DNA of 64,000 nt from a virus: the IMG/VR virus record IMGVR_UViG_3300028275_000018, positions 1 through 64,000 of that record; one strand, written 5' to 3'. A program made the translations under genes and the position numbers. Positions 9,446 through 17,659 of the stretch are shown here, one piece after another (positions within the stretch are counted from its first letter, which is position 1; each line of letters begins with the position of its first letter). Below the pieces are notes generated by a model. It saw only the letters and a list, made by a program, of their open reading frames with translations, did no database searches and had not been told where the DNA came from.

Positions 9446-9796
9446 ATGGCACAGTGGATTGAAGCGACCGAACCCAGCGTTGTTCCCTCGATTGCCGAGA
9501 AGGTATTCGACAAGTGGCGGATTGAGCAGTTCAGCACGGTTGGGGACGGCTCGACCTCTCCTGTCCAGCTGCATGTGATCTTCGTGAAAAGTCGCGTCTA
9601 CAGCGAGACGGTGACCAATCCCGAGACCGGCGAGGCCACCACGGTTGAGAAGATCGAAGTCAACCCGAACATGAAGACCAACCTGTTCGTGCCCAACCTG
9701 TACGAACTGGCCGCCGAGGACGCTGATGTGGCCCAGGCTTTTGGTCTGGTCGTGGCTGCTCTCGATAAAGTCGCCAAAGCCAAAGGCGTCATCTGA
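9446..9796 (+). CDS. Conserved-type virion or neck-region protein, unknown
   Basis: This 116-residue protein is not recognised. An earlier in-frame ATG at 9404 was not used, because the ATG chosen follows TAGGAGTTTTGAC and begins MAQWIEATEPS. The protein is mixed alpha/beta: an N-terminal half with SPVQLHVIFVKSRVYSETV, then a short C-terminal helix rich in Ala (AFGLVVAALDKVAKAKG). It opens the connector and neck block and is followed with a 1-nt overlap by the next gene. Position is the only functional hint. Confidence 0.6.
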   Translation: MAQWIEATEPSVVPSIAEKVFDKWRIEQFSTVGDGSTSPVQLHVIFVKSRVYSETVTNPETGEATTVEKIEVNPNMKTNLFVPNLYELAAEDADVAQAFGLVVAALDKVAKAKGVI

Positions 9797-10434
9797 TGTA
9801 CAAGGCGACGATCGGCGTCGTCCTGGGGGTATCCAAGACGGGCCAGAGCCTTTCGGCTCAACTTGTCAGCCCCAGCGGCACGCCGGTCGGTAGCCTGATT
9901 TCCTCTGGCTTTGTGGAGATTGGCCAGGGGAATTACATGTGGACTTACGACCAGTTCCCGGCCAGCTTCCGGGGTGGCGTTAAGTTCTTTTCTGGCAACA
10001 ACTTAATGGCTTTCATGACCATTAATCCCGAGTTGCTGGAATATGTCGATGCCCCGATCTCCTCCCGCCTGACCTCTGCCATCAAAGTCCCGACCTTCAG
10101 CATTCCCGTTGTCGCCGACGAGGGAACGCCAGTCGTGTTCCGCCAGACGGACGATTACTTTGCTGCCGAGGGCCGATCCATCGATGTCATCAGCGAGGCC
10201 TGGCCACCGCTGGCCGAGTCCATCGTCCGACTGACCGTCAAATCCAAAAGGACCGGCTTCACCAAGACTCTCCCCGTCCTGCCTGACAATACCGTCAGGG
10301 TTGAGTTGTCCAGCTTGGAACTGGCCCAGATGGGGAGTGGACGGTGGCCCTTTGAGATCAACACCCGGTTGCCCAACGACCACCTGTTGACCCTGCTCAA
10401 GGGCATCTTCCAGATTGTGGCCCCGTTCAACTGA
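9796..10434 (+). CDS. Virion protein with repeated Ig-like/BppU-type domains
   Basis: This 212-residue protein appears to hold two beta-sandwich domains. The first (residues 1-90) has the pattern SGFVEIGQGNYMWTYDQFP. The second (about 100-212) ends with SGRWPFEIN, then LPNDHLLTLLKGIFQIV. This 'PFEI-x-L-x-N-x-H-x-LTL-x-G' ending recurs in the next gene and resembles N-terminal domains of baseplate and upper-fibre proteins. It begins TGATG, overlapping its upstream neighbour by 1 nt. A structural role is likely; the exact position in the virion is unknown. Confidence 0.6.
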   Translation: MYKATIGVVLGVSKTGQSLSAQLVSPSGTPVGSLISSGFVEIGQGNYMWTYDQFPASFRGGVKFFSGNNLMAFMTINPELLEYVDAPISSRLTSAIKVPTFSIPVVADEGTPVVFRQTDDYFAAEGRSIDVISEAWPPLAESIVRLTVKSKRTGFTKTLPVLPDNTVRVELSSLELAQMGSGRWPFEINTRLPNDHLLTLLKGIFQIVAPFN

Positions 10435-10739
10435 TGTTGATCCAGCTGCCCGATTTCACCGTTCCCCACCTCGACTTTGGACTGAGGGTGGACAGGTATA
10501 CCGACCCGCTGGTTTTCACGGTTGATTCACCTGAGCCATCAAGTGCTATCATTTTATTTCTGGATGACTTCTCCAAGCCCCTTCCCTTTGTCGGCGGCAA
10601 ACTGGAAATCATGATCGCCCGGGCCACCATGTACTTTTTGGGCAACGGTTTCCATCCCTTTGAAATCCGCATCACTCTTGCCAATGGCCACACCCTAACC
10701 CCGGCCACCGGCCACCTTTCAGTCTTTATAGCCGAATAG
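10434..10739 (+). CDS. Small virion protein, paralogue of second domain upstream
   Basis: This 101-residue protein matches the second domain of the previous gene: a V-F-T-V-D opening, then NGFHPFEIR, LANGHTLTPATGHLSVF at the end. It is therefore probably a single Ig-like/BppU-type beta domain. It starts TGATG, coupled to the gene before it. The pair look like a tandem duplication with loss of the first domain. The function is inferred to be structural. Confidence 0.6.
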   Translation: MLIQLPDFTVPHLDFGLRVDRYTDPLVFTVDSPEPSSAIILFLDDFSKPLPFVGGKLEIMIARATMYFLGNGFHPFEIRITLANGHTLTPATGHLSVFIAE

Positions 10740-10771
10740 ACTGCGGTGTATCTCCAGTAGGAGGTGCGCTG

Positions 10772-11311
10772 ATGAGCTGGCAAACAGAAATGGGAACCCT
10801 CTTGAGGGTTCTACTGAACGACTTCACGGTTCCGTACCAGTTTTCAGACCAAAGAGTCTATCAGACTATCTGTGCCGCCGCCCAGCTGGTGTTGAGCGAG
10901 TTGAACTTCCCCCTCATTTACGAGGCCGATGTTCAGTCCCTGTCCATCACCCCCGACCCCACCGACCGTGACGAGGCCACCGCCACAAGGGATGACAACT
11001 TCATCAACCTAGTCTGTCTCAAAGCTGCTTGCATCACCGAGCGCGGCGAGGCCCGTAACGCGGTACGACAGGGCATCTCCATCCGAGACGGCTCTTCGGC
11101 AATCGATCTCAGAGGCCCTCTCCAGGGGCGAATCGCCCTGCTCAAGGAAGGCTATTGCAAGGCCTACGACGATGCCAAGCTGGAATACAAGGCTGGTCGG
11201 GCCGGGGTCGTCGCTGGTGCCGCCATCCTCAGCCCCTTCCGCATCTTCGCCGGATATGGCGATCAGAACTACTACCCGGTCCCCGAAGGTCGCCAGACAT
11301 TCATCCGCTAA
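10772..11311 (+). CDS. Head-tail adaptor-like virion protein
   Basis: This 179-residue, largely helical protein has the layout of phage head-tail adaptor proteins: an N-terminal DFTVPYQFSDQRVYQTI helix, a QLVLSELNFPL helix, a conserved-looking FINLVCLKAACITERGEARN segment, SSAIDLRGPLQGRIALLKEG, and a C-terminal LSPFRIFAGYG tail. Similar layouts occur next to neck genes in marine and freshwater phages. A role in joining portal to tail is inferred. The start follows GTAGGAGGTGCGCTG. A generic minor capsid role cannot be excluded. Confidence 0.55.
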   Translation: MSWQTEMGTLLRVLLNDFTVPYQFSDQRVYQTICAAAQLVLSELNFPLIYEADVQSLSITPDPTDRDEATATRDDNFINLVCLKAACITERGEARNAVRQGISIRDGSSAIDLRGPLQGRIALLKEGYCKAYDDAKLEYKAGRAGVVAGAAILSPFRIFAGYGDQNYYPVPEGRQTFIR

Positions 11312-11322
11312 GGGAGGTCATC

Positions 11323-11532
11323 ATGAAGGGAACACCAACCTACATCATGATCGGCCTGATCGTCCTGATCATCGCCTGCTACGACCTGTTTGCCATCCTG
11401 GCCTGGGGCAGCGACTACACCTTCAGCACGGTCATTCTGGATTTGGCGCAACGAGAGCCTGTGGTGCCTTTGCTCGTCGGCGTTGTCCTAGGGCACCTTT
11501 TCTGGCCAATGAAGATCAAGGAGAAAAACTGA
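11323..11532 (+). CDS. Small two-helix membrane protein, possible holin-like
   Basis: This 69-residue protein has two predicted membrane segments: residues about 7-27 (ending LFAILAW) and about 47-62 (VVPLLVGVVLGHLFWP). A charged tail MKIKEKN follows. The ATG follows GGGAGGTCATC; a longer in-frame frame upstream was rejected because it overlaps the adaptor gene without a ribosome site. Size and topology fit holins and other small phage membrane proteins, but no lysis gene is adjacent. The position inside the connector block makes an assembly or unknown membrane role equally possible. Confidence 0.65.
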   Translation: MKGTPTYIMIGLIVLIIACYDLFAILAWGSDYTFSTVILDLAQREPVVPLLVGVVLGHLFWPMKIKEKN

Positions 11533-11533
11533 C

Positions 11534-12061
11534 ATGGCAATCGCATACCAACCCGGTGGCAACCCGATCAAGGACGGTTCGGCAGTCATCTGCGCCGTCC
11601 CCCAGAGCGCCCCTTCCGGCCTCGTCACCACCCTCGACCGTCGCGCCAATGTCGTCGCCGACATCAACACCGGCAAGGTGGGTGTTTCACTCGACCAGCG
11701 TTACCTCTCCTGGAACGAAGACAAGTTTGAAACCCTGCCTGTCTCCTCCGGCGACTATGCCACCGGCACCAACGCTGCTGCGGTTATCAACCTGCCCGCT
11801 GCTGGCCCGGGTCGCAATCATGTCATCACCGGTCTTGTTTTTGGCTACAACGCCACCCCCGCCTCCGGGGCTGTGATCAAGATCGAAGACGGTTCCGGCA
11901 ATGTGGTCTACAAGGCTCCCGTCACCGCCGCCGGTTTTGAGTCGGTCAATTTCTACCCGCCCAAGGTCTGCTCCCCCAACACCGCTGCCATCATCACGCT
12001 GTCGGCAGGCGGGGCTGGCGTGACGGGCGACATCAACATCATCGGACGCCGGGTCCAGTAA
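11534..12061 (+). CDS. Virion structural protein, beta-rich, possible decoration protein
   Basis: This 175-residue protein is rich in small residues and predicted beta strands, with almost no charged clusters. The N-terminus is AIAYQPGGNPIKDGS. The middle carries NHVITGLVFGYNATPASG and a VNFYPPKV segment, typical of compact beta-barrel virion proteins. It sits between a membrane protein and a zinc-containing neck protein and overlaps the next gene by 1 nt. A head-decoration or neck-ring role is plausible; no family was recognised with certainty. Confidence 0.55.
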   Translation: MAIAYQPGGNPIKDGSAVICAVPQSAPSGLVTTLDRRANVVADINTGKVGVSLDQRYLSWNEDKFETLPVSSGDYATGTNAAAVINLPAAGPGRNHVITGLVFGYNATPASGAVIKIEDGSGNVVYKAPVTAAGFESVNFYPPKVCSPNTAAIITLSAGGAGVTGDINIIGRRVQ

Positions 12062-12582
12062 TGGCCTACCTCTTCTCGATCGACCAGGAGATCCGCACGG
12101 TGGCTGAACAAGCCATCACGGATCTCATCGATCAGTTGGGGAAGACTTGTCTCCTGGTCTATCCCCCAACTTGGGAACCGTGCGCTAATTGTCTGTATGA
12201 CGAGATCGGACAGAAATCGTCCAACCATTGGCGCACGGGTGGCCCTCTCCCTTTCCCAAACGGCTCGGTCTGCCCTTCCTGCAACGGCCAGGGGCTGCAC
12301 GCCAGAGAGATCACCAAATCGATCAAGTTGTTGGTCAGCACGGTTCCTGCAAGATTCTTGCAGAATATGCCAACAAGATATCAAGTGCCAGATGGAGTTA
12401 TCACCACCAAAGGGATGATGGCCGATTTGGCAGATGTGCTTCAGACCCGCAAAATCATCGTTCAGAGTGATCTTTCCAACGCCCTTCGCCTGACCTACGA
12501 AATGTACGGCGAACCAGTCGATACCAACAATATCGCCCAGGGTAAGTTTTGGACAGCCACCTGGACGAGGATCGGGGCGTGA
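12061..12582 (+). CDS. Neck protein with paired CxxC zinc site
   Basis: This 173-residue protein has CANC near residue 41 and CPSCNGQG near residue 70, separated by a Pro/Gly-rich stretch that includes GGPLPFPNGS. Paired CxxC knuckles around a GGPxPFP-like loop are typical of a phage neck or head-completion family, so that role is inferred. The N-terminal helix (IRTVAEQAITDLIDQLG) and a C-terminal beta region complete it. Overlaps of 1 nt upstream and 4 nt (GTGA) downstream place it firmly in the connector operon. Confidence 0.6.
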   Translation: MAYLFSIDQEIRTVAEQAITDLIDQLGKTCLLVYPPTWEPCANCLYDEIGQKSSNHWRTGGPLPFPNGSVCPSCNGQGLHAREITKSIKLLVSTVPARFLQNMPTRYQVPDGVITTKGMMADLADVLQTRKIIVQSDLSNALRLTYEMYGEPVDTNNIAQGKFWTATWTRIGA

Positions 12583-13214
12583 TCGGCTTTGATGTTCGCG
12601 TTGATCCCAGTGAGTTCGGAAAAGAGCTGATTGAGGCGACCGCCCGGGTCGTCCGCTACCGTCTACGCAAGGCGATCGAACAAGCCGTCGAACCCTGCAA
12701 GAAAACCTTCAAAAAATCCCTGGAAAACAGCCGGGAGTATCGGGGTCTCAGCAACGAGCTGGTCCCCGATTTTGGTTTGGTGGACCCCGACGCCAATCGC
12801 ACCGCCATCGTCAACGAGGTTGTGCGCGGATTCGCGATCCGGCCCAAGACCGTTCGTTCCAGTTACGGCGATGTCACTGACTTCGGTGGCCTGGAGGTGG
12901 TCGTCCTGCCCTCCTACCTGTTGTTCGAGTTGGTGTCGATGGAGTTTGCCTCGTTCACCAGCGAAAAGGGTCATCTGGTCAACTGGCTGTACTGGTTACT
13001 ATTTACCGGGAATGCTATCGCGGTTACCGACTACGAGGTGGTCTACGGTGACGCTGGCCGTACCGGGCAAGCCATCATGATCAGGGGTGGCAGCTTCCAG
13101 GTCCCCCAGCAGTTTGCCGGCACCCCGGAAAACAACTGGATCACCCGGGCCGCCAACAACGCCCTGCCCAGGATCAGGAACATCATCGAAAAAACCCTCA
13201 GGGAAGTTATGTGA
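12579..13214 (+). CDS. Tail-completion (HK97 gp10-like) candidate
   Basis: This 211-residue protein was started at the GTG that overlaps the upstream stop (GTGA); a TTG thirty bases earlier lacks support. The N-terminal helix (VDPSEFGKELIEATARVVRYRLRKAI), the following basic helix, a central beta region and the C-terminal WITRAANNALPRIRNIIEKTL helix follow the order of HK97 gp10-type head-tail joining proteins. That assignment is by layout and position only. The next gene begins at its stop. Confidence 0.5.
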   Translation: MIGFDVRVDPSEFGKELIEATARVVRYRLRKAIEQAVEPCKKTFKKSLENSREYRGLSNELVPDFGLVDPDANRTAIVNEVVRGFAIRPKTVRSSYGDVTDFGGLEVVVLPSYLLFELVSMEFASFTSEKGHLVNWLYWLLFTGNAIAVTDYEVVYGDAGRTGQAIMIRGGSFQVPQQFAGTPENNWITRAANNALPRIRNIIEKTLREVM

Positions 13215-14188
13215 TGAGCAATGCCACCCGCCTTTCCGGCGTCGCCAATTACGGCGACCCCCTCGTGAGCGATCTACTGGAGTGGTCCTGCCACCAGTTC
13301 CTTGACTGGGGACTTCTGGGCGTTGGCGCTTTCACGAATGTGACCTTCCCGTCGGGAACTTATCCGTCCGGCGTGGGTTCGCATGGGGTCGAGCCATATG
13401 TGCTGAGGCCGGCGCGTGACCCGCGTTATACGGCCGGAACAGTCTGGGAGGGTTTCCGGTCGAATTGGGTCTATGAGTCCGGCATCGACTACAACCGCCA
13501 GCCCGTCGCCATCAGCGGCATCTATGTCGGCGGCACCTTCCGGCCGAACACCAATGTGGGAGCCTCCGGCTACAAGATCAATTACCCGGAAGGCCGGGTG
13601 ATTTTCAACACGCCCGTCCCCACCGGCACCAGGATAGCCTGCGAGTTCTCGTTCAAGAATGTGCGCCTGGATATGGACGAGGCCCAGTGGTTCAAGGCTG
13701 TGCAGTTTGACAGCTTCAATCCGGCAGACCCGCAATTCCAGTCTCCAGTCGGGTCCGGGGCGTGGGACGTCCTGTCCGCCAACCGGGTCCAGCTGCCCGC
13801 CATCGTCATCGGGGCGGCCCCCCGCGTCGACATGGAAGGGCTGCAAATGGGTAATTTGTCCCGTGTTCACAGCCAGGACGTCGTCTTCCACATCCTGGCC
13901 GAGACCAAGTTTGACCGGAAACAGCTACACGACATCATTGTCAACCAGTGGCAGCGCAGGATCGAGGGCGTCGACAAGAAGAGGCTGGCCACCGACGGCC
14001 GTTTTCCCCTGACTTACGACGGGCAGATCAACCCGTCTGGATACAATTACCAGCAAATGGTTGACACCAACACCACTTACCGTTGGCGCAAGATGACCTT
14101 CGAGGAGATCCGCTCCATGGAGGTCCCGTCCAAACCCCCGCTTTTCCGGGCGGCGGTGCGGGCAACCATCTCCGTGGATCTGCCCTGA
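13214..14188 (+). CDS. Virion connector/neck structural protein
   Basis: This 324-residue protein begins at the ATG in TGATG; a GTG one codon earlier is possible. It is beta-rich, with a Gly/Pro-rich first half (FPSGTYPSGVGSHG, then GIYVGGTFRP, INYPEGRVIFNTPVPTGT), a DMDEAQWFKAVQF segment and a C-terminal helix-turn region near KFDRKQLHDIIVNQWQRR. The inferred role is a connector or tail-terminator-region structural protein, because it is the last gene before the tail tube. No family name is certain. An 80-base non-coding gap follows; no clear promoter or hairpin was seen in it. Confidence 0.55.
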   Translation: MSNATRLSGVANYGDPLVSDLLEWSCHQFLDWGLLGVGAFTNVTFPSGTYPSGVGSHGVEPYVLRPARDPRYTAGTVWEGFRSNWVYESGIDYNRQPVAISGIYVGGTFRPNTNVGASGYKINYPEGRVIFNTPVPTGTRIACEFSFKNVRLDMDEAQWFKAVQFDSFNPADPQFQSPVGSGAWDVLSANRVQLPAIVIGAAPRVDMEGLQMGNLSRVHSQDVVFHILAETKFDRKQLHDIIVNQWQRRIEGVDKKRLATDGRFPLTYDGQINPSGYNYQQMVDTNTTYRWRKMTFEEIRSMEVPSKPPLFRAAVRATISVDLP

Positions 14189-14268
14189 TATTACTCCAAG
14201 TTCTTGCTGGTCGGTGTACTTGATTGCGGTAAGCCCATTGGGCCAATTCCCGAATCAAGGAGAACACC

Positions 14269-15255
14269 GTGGCAAACAATCGCGTATTCTACGCCATCAC
14301 TGCTGTTGGAATCGGCCCACACAGTGGCGCTAACGCCGGGACCTACACCCGCGTTCGTGGCCTTCAGAGCGCAACCATCACCACCAACTACAACCTGGAA
14401 GCTGCCTACGAACTGGGCATGCTGTCCCTGTACCAGAACATCGAAGGCGTGCCGGAAATCGAAGTCCAGCTCGAGCGCGTTCTGGACGGCACCCCCCTGA
14501 TGTTCGACCTGGCCACCTCCGGCCGCGTCAACAACACCCTCATCGGTCGGGCCAACTCCCGCTGCAACTTGGTGCTGTCGGTCCATGCCGACACCGCCGT
14601 GTCCGCCAGCGGCACCCCCGTCGCCCAATGCCTGGTGTCCGGCGCCTACGCCTCGGCCATCAGCTTCAAGAGCGCGATGGACGGCAACGCCACCGAGTCG
14701 ATGACCGTGGTGGGCAACAACAAGATCTGGGCCTCCGGCGGCGGCTACTGGACCCCCAACGCCCCGGCATCCGAGTCCCCAACCGCCGCCTCCGGTATCG
14801 TGCGTCGGCAGCATGTCCTCATGGACGAATGCGTCTTCCCCAAGGTGATCCCCGGCGTGGACAGCGGCACCGGCAAGCTGACCGACATCCCCGGCAGCGG
14901 TTTCAGCGCCCACATCCAGTCTGTCAGCATCAACTGCAACCTGGGTCGTGAGCAGCTGATGGAGCTGGGCCGCAAGGGTCCCTTCTTCCGCTATGTCAAG
15001 TTCCCCGTGGAAGTGACCGCGGAATTCGAGGTCCTGACCCAGTCCGGCGACTTCGCCCAGGCCAACGACGGCAACGCCGATCAGCTGAACGACGAGTCGA
15101 TCCACATCTTCTTCGCCGATGGCACGAATGTTGACCTCGGTGACAAGTGCAAGCTGCAATCTGCCAACTACCAGGGTGGCGGAACCGACGGCGCCAACCG
15201 CACGGTGACCTACAGCTTCCGCACCTTCAACGACCTGACCGTGAACAAGGTCTGA
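14269..15255 (+). CDS. Probable tail tube (major tail) protein
   Basis: This 328-residue protein starts at a GTG after AAGGAGAACACC. The early segment (TYTRVRGLQSATITTNYNLE followed by ELGMLSLYQNIEGVPEIEVQ and LERVLDG) fits the beta-sandwich fold of phage tail tube proteins. Support also comes from the strong ribosome site, the terminator just downstream (expected for a highly expressed gene) and the position before assembly genes and tape measure. Codon use is strongly GC-biased with C-ending codons, unlike the fibre genes, which fits high expression. There is no sheath gene next to it, which supports a siphovirus. Confidence 0.65.
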   Translation: MANNRVFYAITAVGIGPHSGANAGTYTRVRGLQSATITTNYNLEAAYELGMLSLYQNIEGVPEIEVQLERVLDGTPLMFDLATSGRVNNTLIGRANSRCNLVLSVHADTAVSASGTPVAQCLVSGAYASAISFKSAMDGNATESMTVVGNNKIWASGGGYWTPNAPASESPTAASGIVRRQHVLMDECVFPKVIPGVDSGTGKLTDIPGSGFSAHIQSVSINCNLGREQLMELGRKGPFFRYVKFPVEVTAEFEVLTQSGDFAQANDGNADQLNDESIHIFFADGTNVDLGDKCKLQSANYQGGGTDGANRTVTYSFRTFNDLTVNKV

Positions 15256-15284
15256 GTCTTGCCCGGTTAGTAAGGAATGACGGA

Positions 15285-15314
15285 GGGGGGGCCGCAAGGC
15301 CCCCTCTTCTCTTT
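15285..15314 (+). terminator. Intrinsic terminator after tail tube gene
   Basis: An eight-pair G+C stem (GGGGGGCC with GGCCCCCT) closes on a GCAA tetraloop and is followed by TCTTCTCTTT. It lies 30 bases after the tail tube stop. It probably trims the highly expressed tube transcript, with some readthrough into the assembly genes. It also overlaps the upstream region of the next gene and argues against the ATG at 15277 as that gene's start. Confidence 0.75.
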
Positions 15315-15324
15315 GGAGGACGCC

Positions 15325-16368
15325 TTGGATTTCGAGCTTCTGATCGCCCGCATCATTGCGGGTTGTCTGCGCTTCTCCGTCGACGGCAAGCGGTACCTGA
15401 TCCGCCAGCCAGGCCGTTTGCGTCGCTACAAGGCCCAACAGGTCTACCAGGAAGCCCTGGCTGAGGGTTTGGTCGACGAACTCTACAGCGATGACGAGAT
15501 AGACGCCCTGATGCGTTCCAGCGGTCTCTGGGATGATGAGCGCGAGAAAAAGATCGAGACGCTCAACAAGGATATCGAGAAACTGAAAGTCGGCCTCTTC
15601 AGGGCTTTCTTCAAGTCCAAGGAGCGGGATTTCTCACGGAAAGCTCTTCAGGTCGCCAGGATCGAACTCGCCTCCCTCTACAACCAGAAGAATGTCTACG
15701 CGTCGATGGGCGCCAGCGGTTTTGCGCAAGTTGCCCGCACCCGTTATCTGGTCGGCAGTGGCTTGTTGGACGACAAGGGCAAGCGGGTCTGGAAAGGTGA
15801 CGATTTCTACAAGGGAAACGACTCCCTGCTGGACGAGGCCGTGACGGCCTATTCGGACGCCCAGATATCCGATTCCGCCATGCGCGCCATCGCCCGATCC
15901 GACCACTGGCGTTCGGTCTGGAACTGCAAGGCCAACTGCCTGGATATCTTCGGTAAGTGCGCCGTTGATCTGACCGAGGAACAGCGCAGCCTGCTCTCCT
16001 GGTCGCAACTCTACGACAATGTCGCCGAACACCCCAATCCGCCGCATGACGACATCTTGAAAGATGACGACGCGTTCGACGGGTGGCTGATCATCCAGCG
16101 CAAGGAGCGTGAGCGCCAACGGAAGGAAGCCACAGCCGAGGCCGTGCTTTCCGGGATGAAACTGCCCGACTCCGGCGAGATCTTCCTGGTCGCGGAAACC
16201 GACGAGGACCTGCAAAACATCGAATCTTTGAACAGCCCCCAGGCTGCCGCGATTAAAAGAGAGAGACTGGCACACATCGCCAAAAAGGGCGAGGTCGAGG
16301 AACAGCACATGCCCGACTCCCGTCGGGAGATCATGATGATGGCTCAGCGGTCCCTGCCCGGTCAATAA
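15325..16368 (+). CDS. Tail-assembly candidate with LWDD motif (paralogue A)
   Basis: The chosen start is a TTG preceded by GGAGGA. An in-frame ATG 48 bases upstream lies at the base of a terminator hairpin and is less likely. The 347-residue protein is charged and helical. It opens FELLIARIIAGCLRFSVDGK, then has a SSGLWDDEREKKIETLNKDIEKLK-type coiled coil, and a long basic/acidic C-terminal helix (RKERERQRKEA). It shares the LWDD-plus-coil segment with the gene two places downstream. Position between tail tube and tape measure is where tape-measure chaperones sit, so that role is inferred; no frameshift-type G/GT arrangement was seen. Confidence 0.6.
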   Translation: MDFELLIARIIAGCLRFSVDGKRYLIRQPGRLRRYKAQQVYQEALAEGLVDELYSDDEIDALMRSSGLWDDEREKKIETLNKDIEKLKVGLFRAFFKSKERDFSRKALQVARIELASLYNQKNVYASMGASGFAQVARTRYLVGSGLLDDKGKRVWKGDDFYKGNDSLLDEAVTAYSDAQISDSAMRAIARSDHWRSVWNCKANCLDIFGKCAVDLTEEQRSLLSWSQLYDNVAEHPNPPHDDILKDDDAFDGWLIIQRKERERQRKEATAEAVLSGMKLPDSGEIFLVAETDEDLQNIESLNSPQAAAIKRERLAHIAKKGEVEEQHMPDSRREIMMMAQRSLPGQ

Positions 16369-16379
16369 GGAGGACCCCC

Positions 16380-16748
16380 GTGGATGCTTATAACCAGATG
16401 GAGGCCGCTGCGGACGCGGCCCGTCGGACGGAGGAGGAAGCCGCCAGGAACCACGAGCGCAATTCACGCGTTCGTCTCCAGAGGATTCTTTCCACGAAAA
16501 TGCGAACCGCTTTCATCGGCGCCCTGAGCGCCGTGGAACAAAGCTTCGGCGAGTTGTGGGGCCACAACGCTACGCCGGAGCAGCGGGAAGCAGCCAAGGA
16601 GAAATGGAAGCAGATCTGGGAAACCTGTCGCTCCTCGATCCTGAACAACGGCAACGCCCAGCTGCGTGCCGTCGAATCAGAACTGGCCCAATACACGGTT
16701 AGCTGGAACCGTTGTCAGAAGACCCTACCCGTGGAGGAGGAATCGTGA
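16380..16748 (+). CDS. Small coiled-coil tail-assembly candidate
   Basis: This 122-residue protein starts at GTG after AAGGAGGACCCCC. It is almost entirely helical and highly charged at the N-terminus (AADAARRTEEEAARNHERNSR), then has an amphipathic helix with W residues (FGELWGHNATPEQREAAKEKWKQIW). It sits 11 nt after one assembly candidate and overlaps the next in a GTGA. A chaperone or scaffold-like role in tail assembly is inferred from position and composition only. Confidence 0.55.
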   Translation: MDAYNQMEAAADAARRTEEEAARNHERNSRVRLQRILSTKMRTAFIGALSAVEQSFGELWGHNATPEQREAAKEKWKQIWETCRSSILNNGNAQLRAVESELAQYTVSWNRCQKTLPVEEES

Positions 16749-17569
16749 GCGCCAACAAGAAGACGTTTAAGGTTGAGATCGGTGGCAAGGAGGTCGATTT
16801 GGCCGTCCTTCGCCCCAACGCCAAGCAGCGCCAGGAAGCACAGAAAGTCTACAACAAGGCTTTCCGTGAGGCGGTCGAGTCCGGAGCAATCCTCCGGGCG
16901 AAGATCGAGAGCGTGATGCGCGAACAGAAGCTCTGGGACGACCACAAGGAAGCCGAGCTGCGCAAGCTCCAGGCTGCGATCGGCGACAAGGAACGCAAGG
17001 TCCGCTCCGGCGGCATCAAGCTGTCCGAGGCACGCGATCTGGCCATCCAGCTTCGCCGTGACCGGGCCGAGCTGCGCAGCCTCAATTCGGAGCGCATGAG
17101 CCTGGACAACAACTCGGCGGAAGCCCAGGCCGACAACGCCCAGTTCAACTACTGGGTATCGGTCTGCACCGTCCACGCCAACGACGGCAAGCCCTACTTC
17201 AGGTCCTACGAGGAGTACATGACCAAGGAGGATGACCCCGCCGTCGGCCCCGCCGCATCCGCCCTGGCCAAGATCATCTACAACCTCGAGGACGACTACG
17301 AGAAGAAGCTCCCCGAGAACCAGTTCCTGGTCAAGTACAAGTTTGCCGACGAAACCCTCCATCTGATCGACAAGCAGGGCCGCAAGGTCGATGCCGACGG
17401 TCGGCTGGTGGACGAGAACGGCCGGTACATCAACGAGGCGGGTCAATTTGTCGATCGGGAGGGGAATCTGGTGGACGAGGAAGGCAATTTCCTCGTCGAC
17501 GAGAAACCCTTCCTGGATGACGAAGGAAACCCGATTGTTAGTGCTCCCGAGGTTGTTCCCCCGGTGTAA
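16745..17569 (+). CDS. Tail-assembly candidate with LWDD motif and VDE repeats (paralogue B)
   Basis: The start is a GTG overlapping the upstream stop and preceded by GGAGGAGG; an in-frame ATG at 16712 was rejected. The 274-residue protein has an N-terminal beta segment (KKTFKVEIGGKEVDLAVLRP), a KLWDDHKEAELRKLQ coil like that of paralogue A, a NYWVSVCTV segment, and an acidic C-terminus made of five seven-residue repeats (pattern x-G-x-x-V-D-E). An ancestral 'phage tail assembly chaperone' role is inferred because it immediately precedes the tape measure. Strong C-ending codon bias suggests high expression. Confidence 0.6.
   Translation: MSANKKTFKVEIGGKEVDLAVLRPNAKQRQEAQKVYNKAFREAVESGAILRAKIESVMREQKLWDDHKEAELRKLQAAIGDKERKVRSGGIKLSEARDLAIQLRRDRAELRSLNSERMSLDNNSAEAQADNAQFNYWVSVCTVHANDGKPYFRSYEEYMTKEDDPAVGPAASALAKIIYNLEDDYEKKLPENQFLVKYKFADETLHLIDKQGRKVDADGRLVDENGRYINEAGQFVDREGNLVDEEGNFLVDEKPFLDDEGNPIVSAPEVVPPV
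17389..17493 (+). repeat. 21-bp repeats encoding VDE heptads
   Basis: Five tandem seven-residue units are encoded (DGRLVDE, NGRYINE, AGQFVDR, EGNLVDE, EGNFLVD) near residues 215-250 of the assembly candidate. The underlying DNA has a 21-base period with partly conserved GACGAG and GGC cores. Units differ by several substitutions, so the array is not freshly expanded. Confidence 0.7.
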
Positions 17570-17598
17570 TTTCTGTTGAACCGGACAGGCTTACTGCG

Positions 17599-17648
17599 GG
17601 CGGTGGTCTCTTCTCCTTTGTGAGCAGGGGCCACCGCCTATTTATTTT
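17599..17648 (+). terminator. Intrinsic terminator before tape measure gene
   Basis: GGCGGTGG pairs with CCACCGCC, extended by four weaker pairs (TCTC against GGGG), around a loop of about 16 bases; TATTTATTTT follows. It stands 30 bases after the last assembly candidate and 12 bases before the tape measure start. It would reduce tape measure expression relative to the tube and assembly proteins. Confidence 0.7.
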
Positions 17649-17659
17649 GCGGGGTTAAT

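Noticed and set aside
14189-14268. Promoter between connector and tail tube genes
   Set aside because: No convincing -35/-10 pair or phage-type box was found in the 80-base gap.
16368-16748. Programmed -1 frameshift producing a G/GT-type chaperone
   Set aside because: No slippery heptamer or suitable overlap was found at the gene junctions.
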